From an uncultured Nocardiopsis sp. (lineage in GTDB: Bacteria; Actinomycetota; Actinomycetes; Streptosporangiales; Streptosporangiaceae), in NCBI GenBank assembly GCA_937957845.1, contig CALGOD010000698.1, positions 1 to 11,139 of the forward strand: 11,139 nt of DNA. The letters are read 5' to 3'. Position numbers and translations under genes: made by a program. Shown here in pieces: positions 6,946 through 11,139 of this stretch. The number at the start of each line of letters is the position of its first letter. Positions within the stretch are counted from its first letter, which is position 1. Under the pieces are notes generated by a model. The model was not told where the DNA came from. It worked only from the letters and a program-made list of their open reading frames with translations, and did no database searches.

Positions 6946-8610
6946 ATGATCCCCTGGCTCACTATCGCGATCGCGCTCCCCGCGGTCGGTGCGGTCCTGG
7001 TCTGGGCGCTACCGCGCGTCACGGCCACGTCCCCCGCCCGGACCGTCGGCGAGGCGTCGGCATCGGCGTCGGGCGGCGGCACCACCACGGCCACGGCCGT
7101 GCGGCCCGCCGCCACGGACACGGGCGGTGGGGCCTCGGCCGAGACCGCCAAGCGGCTGGCACTGGGCTTCTCGCTCGCCACGCTGCTGGTGGTCGCGGCC
7201 ATGGCGCTGCGCTTCGACACCTCCCAGGCCGGTGGCCTGCAGTTCGAGGAGGTCCACCCCTGGATCCCGCGCTTCGGCATCCACTACGCCGTGGGCGTGG
7301 ACGGCATCGCCCTGGCGCTGATCCTGATGTCGGTGATCCTGGTACCGCTGGTCATCCTGGCGGCCTGGAACGAGCACGAGGACCGCTCGGACGGCGGGCG
7401 CGGATACTTCGCCCTCATCCTCGCCCTCGAAGCGATGATGATCGGGGTCTTCGCCGCCACCGACGTCTTCCTGTTCTACGTGTTCTTCGAGGTCATGCTC
7501 ATCCCGGTCTACTTCATGATCGGGCGCTACGGACGCGGCGACGAGCGTTCGAAGGCCGCCATCAAGTTCCTGCTGTACAGCCTGGCGGGCGGCCTGATCA
7601 TGCTGGTCGCGGTGATCGGCGTGTACGTCATCGGCGGCAGCTTCCTGTGGACCGACCTCGTGGGCGAGGGCAGTGCCCTGGCCGCGGTGGACCCGGCCAC
7701 GGCGCGCTGGCTGTTCCTCGGCTTCTTCATCGCCTTCGCGATCAAGGCGCCGATGTGGCCCGTGCACACCTGGCTGCCCACGGCGGCCCAGTCCTCGCGT
7801 CCGGGCACCGCGGTGCTGCTGGTGGGCGTGCTGGACAAGGTCGGCACCTACGGCATGCTGCGCTACTGCCTGGAGCTCTTCCCGGCGGCGGTGTCGTGGT
7901 TCGTGTGGCCGGTCGTGGGTCTGAGCCTGGTCAGCATCATCTACGGCGCGATCCTGGCGGTCGGACAGAACGACATGATGCGCCTGGTGGCCTACACCTC
8001 GGTGTCCCACTTCGGCTTCATCACGCTGGGCATCTTCGCCCTGACCGCGCAGGCACAGGCCGGAGCCGCCCTGTACATGGTCAACCACGGATTCGCGACC
8101 GGAGCGCTGTTCCTCATCGTGGGCTTCCTCATCGCCCGCCGGGGCAGCGCGAACATCACCGACTACGGAGGCGTGCAGAAACTCGCGCCCAAGCTGGCCG
8201 GAGTGTTCCTGGTGACGGGACTGGCGGGCCTGGGCCTGCCGGGTCTGGCACCGTTCGTCAGCGAGTTCCTGGTGCTCATCGGGGTGTACGCGTTCAGTCC
8301 GATCCCGGCCGTCATCGGCGTCATCGGCGTGGTGCTGGCCGCGCTGTACATCCTGTGGATGTACCAGCGCACCATGAACGGTCCCACCAAGGAGGGACTG
8401 GCCGGAGTGCGGGACCTGTCGGCGAGGGAGACGTGGGCGGTCGCTCCGCTGGTCGCGCTGCTCCTCGTGCTGGGCGTGTACCCGCAGCCCGCGCTGGACG
8501 TGATCAACCCCGCGGTCGAGCGCACCGTCGACATCGGTGCGGGCACGGTCGCGGACGGCGGCAGTGAGGGCGCCGCGGGCGCCCAGGAAGAGGAAGGAGA
8601 CGAGGAGTGA
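6946..8610 (+). CDS. nuoM: NADH-quinone oxidoreductase subunit M (NuoM)
   Basis: Second antiporter-like proton-pumping subunit of complex I. It is 554 residues and the only nuo gene here with an ATG start; GAGG at 6933-6936 lies nine bases upstream and nuoL ends three bases before. Key residues: Glu182 in FYVFFEVMLIPVYF (TM5 glutamate), Lys267 in AFAIKAPMWPVHTWLP (TM7 lysine), His274, and Glu440 in LAPFVSEFLVLIG (discontinuous TM12). Two oddities. Residues 25-66, between the first two membrane helices, form a low-complexity Ala/Thr/Ser/Gly-rich linker not usual in the family. Directly after HTWLP the usual Asp-Ala-x-x-Glu pattern is replaced by TAAQSSRP (279-286). The rest of the sequence is well conserved, so a working gene is likely. 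It overlaps nuoN by four bases. Confidence 0.96.
   Translation: MIPWLTIAIALPAVGAVLVWALPRVTATSPARTVGEASASASGGGTTTATAVRPAATDTGGGASAETAKRLALGFSLATLLVVAAMALRFDTSQAGGLQFEEVHPWIPRFGIHYAVGVDGIALALILMSVILVPLVILAAWNEHEDRSDGGRGYFALILALEAMMIGVFAATDVFLFYVFFEVMLIPVYFMIGRYGRGDERSKAAIKFLLYSLAGGLIMLVAVIGVYVIGGSFLWTDLVGEGSALAAVDPATARWLFLGFFIAFAIKAPMWPVHTWLPTAAQSSRPGTAVLLVGVLDKVGTYGMLRYCLELFPAAVSWFVWPVVGLSLVSIIYGAILAVGQNDMMRLVAYTSVSHFGFITLGIFALTAQAQAGAALYMVNHGFATGALFLIVGFLIARRGSANITDYGGVQKLAPKLAGVFLVTGLAGLGLPGLAPFVSEFLVLIGVYAFSPIPAVIGVIGVVLAALYILWMYQRTMNGPTKEGLAGVRDLSARETWAVAPLVALLLVLGVYPQPALDVINPAVERTVDIGAGTVADGGSEGAAGAQEEEGDEE
8594..8599 (+). promoter_or_regulatory. Ribosome binding site for nuoN
   Basis: AAGGAG at the end of nuoM, seven bases before GTG 8607 and 19 bases before ATG 8619. 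It supports the GTG that overlaps the nuoM stop. Confidence 0.6.
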
Positions 8611-10256
8611 TCCCCCACATGGACCTTCCCGTCATCACCGAGGCGCCGCCGCAGCTCGACTGGTGGCTGCTCGCGCCGCTGGTCACGGTGTTCGCCGCCG
8701 GTGTGCTGGGAGTGCTGTTCGAGGCGTTCGCGCCCAAGGAGCGGCGCCGCGGATTGCAGATCGGTCTGGCGGTCCTCGCGCTGCTGGCGACGTTCGTGCT
8801 GCTGGTGATCCAGGTGGGCATGCTGCCCGCCGACGAGCCGGGTGTGACCGTGGCGGCCGGTGTGCTGGCGGTGGACCGGACTGTGATCTTCCTCCAGGGC
8901 ACCATCACGGTGCTGGCGCTGGTCAGCCTGCTGCTGATCTCCGAGCGCAGGGACGGGCGTGACGCGTTCGCCGCGCAGGCGGCGACGGTGCCCGGCAGCG
9001 AGGAGGAGCGCGCGCACATCCTGGCGGGCTCCCAGCACACCGAGGTGTACCCGCTGGTGTTGTTCGCGGTGCTGGGCATGCTGATGTTCCCGGCCGCCAA
9101 CGACTTCCTGACGATGTTCATCGCGCTGGAGGTCATGAGCCTGCCGCTGTACCTGCTGTGCGGCCTGGCCAGGAGGCGTCGCCTGTTCTCGCAGGAGGCG
9201 GCGGTCAAGTACTTCCTGTTGGGCGCGTTCTCCTCGGGGTTCTTCCTGTTCGGCGCGGCCATGGTCTACGGCTACGCCGGTTCGGTGAACTTCGGTGAGA
9301 TCCGTGCGGCCGTCGACGCGGGCGGGGCCGAGATCTTCCAGGGAGGCAACGGCGAACCGCTGATGCTGATGGGGATCGGTCTGGTGGCGATCGGCCTGCT
9401 GTTCAAGGTCGGTGCCGTGCCCTTCCACAACTGGAAGCCGGACGTGTACCAGGGTGCCCCGACGCCGATCACGGCCCTGATGGCCTCGTGCACCCTCGTC
9501 GCCGCCTTCGGCGCGCTGCTGCGGGTGTTCTTCGTGCCCTTCGGCGGTTCGGCGGAGAGCTGGCAGCCGATGCTGTGGGTGGTGGCCGTCCTGACGATGG
9601 TCGTCGCGGCCGTCATCGCGGTCACCCAGCGCGACGTCAAGCGTCTGCTGGCCTACTCGTCGGTGGTGCACGCCGGGTTCATCCTCACCGCGGTGGTGGC
9701 CAACAGCACGGACGGACTCGCCGGCGCGATGTTCTACCTGGCGGCCTACGGTTTCACCACCCTGGGCGCGTTCGCCGTGGTGACGTTGGTGCGCACCAAG
9801 GACGGCGGGCAGGAGCTGGGGGACCTGGACCGGTGGGCGGGGCTGGGGCGTCGCTCCCCGGCGCTGGCCGGCGCGCTGACCCTGTTCCTGCTGGCCTTCG
9901 CCGGTATCCCGCTGACCAGCGGGTTCATCGGCAAGTTCGCGGTGTTCGAGGCGGCCGTGGCGGCCGGGGCCACCCCCCTGGTGGTCGTGGGTGTGCTGAG
10001 CAGCGCGGTGACCGCGTTCTTCTACGTGCGGATCATCGTGGTGATGTTCTTCCGTGACCCGGAGGGAGAGGGTCCCACGGTGGTGCGCGCGGGCGCGGCC
10101 ACGGGTGGGGTCATCGCCATCGGGGTCGCGGCGACGTTGCTGCTCGGCCTGTACCCGGGACCGGTCCTCGACAACCTGCTGCCCTCGTCGGAGGTCGGTC
10201 AGGAGCCGGTCGCGGCGATGGTCGACCAGGCGTCGACGGAGACGAGTCCGGAGTAA
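8607..10256 (+). CDS. nuoN: NADH-quinone oxidoreductase subunit N (NuoN)
   Basis: Third antiporter-like proton-pumping subunit of complex I, sitting next to NuoK. It is 549 residues, longer than E. coli NuoN (485), partly through an N-terminal extension and a hydrophilic loop around residues 113-145. Diagnostic sequence: Glu175 in FIALEVMSLPLYLLCGL; AAVKYFLLGAFSSGFFLFG; Lys267 in LLFKVGAVPFHNWKPDVYQG, then APTPITALMA; DVKRLLAYSSVVHAGFI; and GIPLTSGFIGKFAVF. The GTG start at 8607 overlaps the nuoM stop as GTGA; an in-frame ATG at 8619 is the alternative. The last about 30 residues are hydrophilic. It is the final nuo gene, and the TAA stop is followed by the first real gap in the window. Confidence 0.97.
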   Translation: MIPHMDLPVITEAPPQLDWWLLAPLVTVFAAGVLGVLFEAFAPKERRRGLQIGLAVLALLATFVLLVIQVGMLPADEPGVTVAAGVLAVDRTVIFLQGTITVLALVSLLLISERRDGRDAFAAQAATVPGSEEERAHILAGSQHTEVYPLVLFAVLGMLMFPAANDFLTMFIALEVMSLPLYLLCGLARRRRLFSQEAAVKYFLLGAFSSGFFLFGAAMVYGYAGSVNFGEIRAAVDAGGAEIFQGGNGEPLMLMGIGLVAIGLLFKVGAVPFHNWKPDVYQGAPTPITALMASCTLVAAFGALLRVFFVPFGGSAESWQPMLWVVAVLTMVVAAVIAVTQRDVKRLLAYSSVVHAGFILTAVVANSTDGLAGAMFYLAAYGFTTLGAFAVVTLVRTKDGGQELGDLDRWAGLGRRSPALAGALTLFLLAFAGIPLTSGFIGKFAVFEAAVAAGATPLVVVGVLSSAVTAFFYVRIIVVMFFRDPEGEGPTVVRAGAATGGVIAIGVAATLLLGLYPGPVLDNLLPSSEVGQEPVAAMVDQASTETSPE

Positions 10257-10270
10257 CCGGGCGTATGGTC

Positions 10271-10297
10271 TGACCTGGGGTTCGACCCCCGAAGTCA
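10271..10297 (+). terminator. Possible terminator hairpin after nuoN
   Basis: An interrupted stem of TGAC (10271-10274) with GTCA (10294-10297) and GGGG (10277-10280) with CCCC (10286-10289), closed by a TTCGA loop, lies 14 bases after the nuoN stop. There is no T-run after it, so it would be a weak or non-canonical intrinsic terminator, as is often proposed in actinobacteria. It may only slow or stabilise the transcript end. Confidence 0.35.
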
Positions 10298-10315
10298 CAG
10301 TAGGAGGACGTGGCT

Positions 10316-10344
10316 TTGGTTGTTCGTTTCGGGTCGGATACCGT
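10316..10344 (+). promoter_or_regulatory. Candidate housekeeping promoter for the polyprenyl synthase gene
   Basis: TTGGTT at 10316-10321 and TACCGT at 10339-10344 are separated by exactly 17 bases. The -10 fits TAnnnT and the -35 matches the TTG of TTGACA. Transcription would start near 10351, giving a leader of about 85 bases. The local drop in GC supports a promoter. This is pattern matching only; the -35 match is weak. Confidence 0.4.
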
Positions 10345-10377
10345 GGCAAGTCGGATCATGTTCGTGTGCTGGGCGCG

Positions 10378-10406
10378 GCGGTGACCTCTCCACCGGAGGT
10401 CACCGC
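10378..10406 (+). repeat. Perfect 11-bp inverted repeat upstream of the polyprenyl synthase gene
   Basis: GCGGTGACCTC (10378-10388) is matched by its exact reverse complement GAGGTCACCGC (10396-10406) across a 7-base loop. It ends 29 bases before the start codon. It could be an RNA hairpin in the leader or a DNA operator for a dimeric regulator. The loop bases CCACC (10390-10394) are complementary to GGTGG in the SD site. No T-run follows, so it is not a canonical terminator. Confidence 0.7.
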
Positions 10407-10420
10407 GGTGCCCGCCCAAC

Positions 10421-10428
10421 AGGTGGAG
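10421..10428 (+). promoter_or_regulatory. Ribosome binding site of the polyprenyl synthase gene
   Basis: AGGTGGAG lies seven bases before GTG 10436 and fixes that start. Bases 10422-10428 (GGTGGAG) are perfectly complementary to CTCCACC at 10388-10394, so the site may be masked by the upstream hairpin loop. Confidence 0.65.
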
Positions 10429-10435
10429 CATTACG

Positions 10436-11139
10436 GTGAGCGGTGCTGTCCCGAGCGGGTTCTTGGCTCTGCCGAGTGTCGATACGGACCTCGCCCGGGA
10501 GATCCAGGAGAGCCTGGAGAAGGTCGAGGAACTCCTGAGGGAGTCGGTCGCGTCGAGCGACCCCCTGTTGACCGAGGCCGCTTCCCATCCGTTGGAGGCC
10601 GGGGGCAAACGCTTCCGGGCGACCCTTGTACTGCTGGCGGCCCACTTCGGCGACCCGACGGTACCCGACCTCATCCCGGCCGCCGCCGTGGTGGAGCTCA
10701 CGCACGTGGCCACGCTCTACCACGACGACGTGATGGACGAGGCCGAGTTGCGCAGGGGCGAGCCGAGCGCCAACCAGCGCTGGGGCAACAGCATCGCCAT
10801 CCTGACCGGTGACTACGTGTTCGCCCGCGCCTCGGAGATGCTCGCCGATCTCGGTACCGAGGCGGTGCGGCTGCAGGCGATGACGTTCGGACGCCTGGTG
10901 CAGGGCCAGATCCTGGAGACCTCGGGTCCGCGCGAAGGCGTCGACCCGGTGGACCACTACCTGAAGGTGATCAGCGACAAGACCGCGTCCCTGATCGCCT
11001 CCTCCGCCGAGTTCGGCGGGATGTTCGGCAAGGTCGACCCCGAGACGATCGGAACGGTCACGCGGGCGTGCGACGCGCTGGGGATGAGATCCCAGCCGGC
11101 CGCCCCCCTGCCGGGCGTGGTCGGCGCGAGCGCCGACGC
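10436..11139 (+). CDS. Polyprenyl diphosphate synthase (trans-isoprenyl type), 3' truncated by window end
   Basis: Class I isoprenyl diphosphate synthase, which extends allylic diphosphates with isopentenyl diphosphate; next to nuo genes it plausibly makes the menaquinone side chain. The frame is open to the last base (234 full codons plus 2 bases). Motifs in order: GGKRFR at 56-61 (diphosphate binding), first aspartate-rich motif DDVMD at 97-101 followed by ELRRG, GRLVQGQ at 152-158, and KTA at 182-184. The fifth residue before the first Asp is Ala92, small as in medium- and long-chain enzymes, whereas short-chain FPP/GGPP enzymes often carry aromatics near it. Start is GTG 10436 with AGGTGGAG seven bases upstream. 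Oddity: where the family has FQxxDDxxD, this sequence reads SQPAAPLPG (219-227), so the second aspartate-rich motif is lost at the window edge. Similar genes are called hepS, ispB or grcC; I cannot choose between them. Confidence 0.9.
   Translation, partial: MSGAVPSGFLALPSVDTDLAREIQESLEKVEELLRESVASSDPLLTEAASHPLEAGGKRFRATLVLLAAHFGDPTVPDLIPAAAVVELTHVATLYHDDVMDEAELRRGEPSANQRWGNSIAILTGDYVFARASEMLADLGTEAVRLQAMTFGRLVQGQILETSGPREGVDPVDHYLKVISDKTASLIASSAEFGGMFGKVDPETIGTVTRACDALGMRSQPAAPLPGVVGASAD

Larger units (their letters stand above)
10257..10435 (+). other. Intergenic region between nuoN and the polyprenyl synthase gene
   Basis: This 179-base gap is the only non-coding stretch of any size here and is visibly less GC-rich in its middle (about 10311-10365) than the surrounding genes. 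In order it holds a terminator-like hairpin, an isolated AGGAGG at 10302-10307, a candidate promoter, a 7-base direct repeat GTCGGAT (10333-10339 and 10350-10356), a perfect 11-bp inverted repeat, and the SD site of the downstream gene. Confidence 0.8.

Noticed and set aside
10277..10289. GGGG-TTCGA-CCCC resembling a tRNA T-arm
   Set aside because: No acceptor, D or anticodon arms and no proper 3' end around it; better explained as a hairpin after nuoN.
8163..10349. Long minus-strand open frame (over 700 codons) opposite nuoM and nuoN
   Set aside because: Its product is a His/Gln/Arg/Gly/Asp-rich string without domain features, as expected from the complement of GC-biased codons; the plus strand encodes clear NuoM and NuoN.
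10333..10356. Direct repeat GTCGGAT, two copies 17 bases apart
   Set aside because: Only seven bases and two copies; overlaps the candidate promoter but is too short to claim as a regulator site.
10054..10812. Plus-strand open frame spanning the nuoN end, the gap and the synthase start
   Set aside because: It is out of frame with both real genes; the translation is Arg/Pro/Gly-rich and matches no family, while the overlapping frames show strong motifs.
1..11139. Search for mobile elements, CRISPR arrays, defence systems, tRNA or rRNA genes
   Set aside because: None seen: the window is almost fully packed with conserved respiratory genes on one strand, and no transposase, integrase, regular repeat-spacer array or structural RNA is visible.

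Overview
The window is an 11.1 kb, very GC-rich, single-strand block holding the distal half of a 14-subunit-type respiratory complex I (NADH:quinone oxidoreductase, NDH-1) operon, followed by the start of a polyprenyl diphosphate synthase gene. Gene order is nuoG (5' end missing) - nuoH - nuoI - nuoJ - nuoK - nuoL - nuoM - nuoN, then a 179-base gap, then the synthase gene, which runs off the right edge. The GC-saturated third codon positions, frequent GTG/TTG starts, long hydrophilic tails on NuoH and NuoJ and overall protein style all point to a high-GC Actinobacterium. Nocardiopsis or a relative is a reasonable guess, but the sequence alone does not prove the genus.

Region by region: 1-1776 is the C-terminal 591 residues of NuoG, starting just before its extra N7-type 4Fe-4S cluster site. 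1773-3140 is NuoH (membrane/quinone-site subunit). 3133-3690 is NuoI (two 4Fe-4S clusters). 3687-4697 is NuoJ, 4685-4984 NuoK, 4993-6942 NuoL, 6946-8610 NuoM and 8607-10256 NuoN. Adjacent nuo genes overlap by 4-13 bases or are separated by only 3-8 bases, so they should be co-transcribed and translationally coupled. Only nuoM starts with ATG. The gap at 10257-10435 carries a terminator-like hairpin, a candidate promoter (TTGGTT-17-TACCGT), and a perfect 11-bp inverted repeat whose loop is complementary to the Shine-Dalgarno (SD) site of the next gene. From 10436 a long-chain polyprenyl diphosphate synthase begins.

Together: NuoG and NuoI carry electrons through iron-sulfur clusters to the quinone site at NuoH, and NuoH/J/K/L/M/N couple this to proton pumping. 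Actinobacteria use menaquinone, and the downstream synthase plausibly makes its isoprenoid side chain, so enzyme and electron acceptor pathway are neighbours.

Most of the window is ordinary core metabolism. The points worth a second look are the structured leader of the synthase gene, the apparent destruction of the synthase's second aspartate-rich motif at the extreme right edge (either real or a poor contig end), and a NuoM motif that has lost its usual Asp and Glu.
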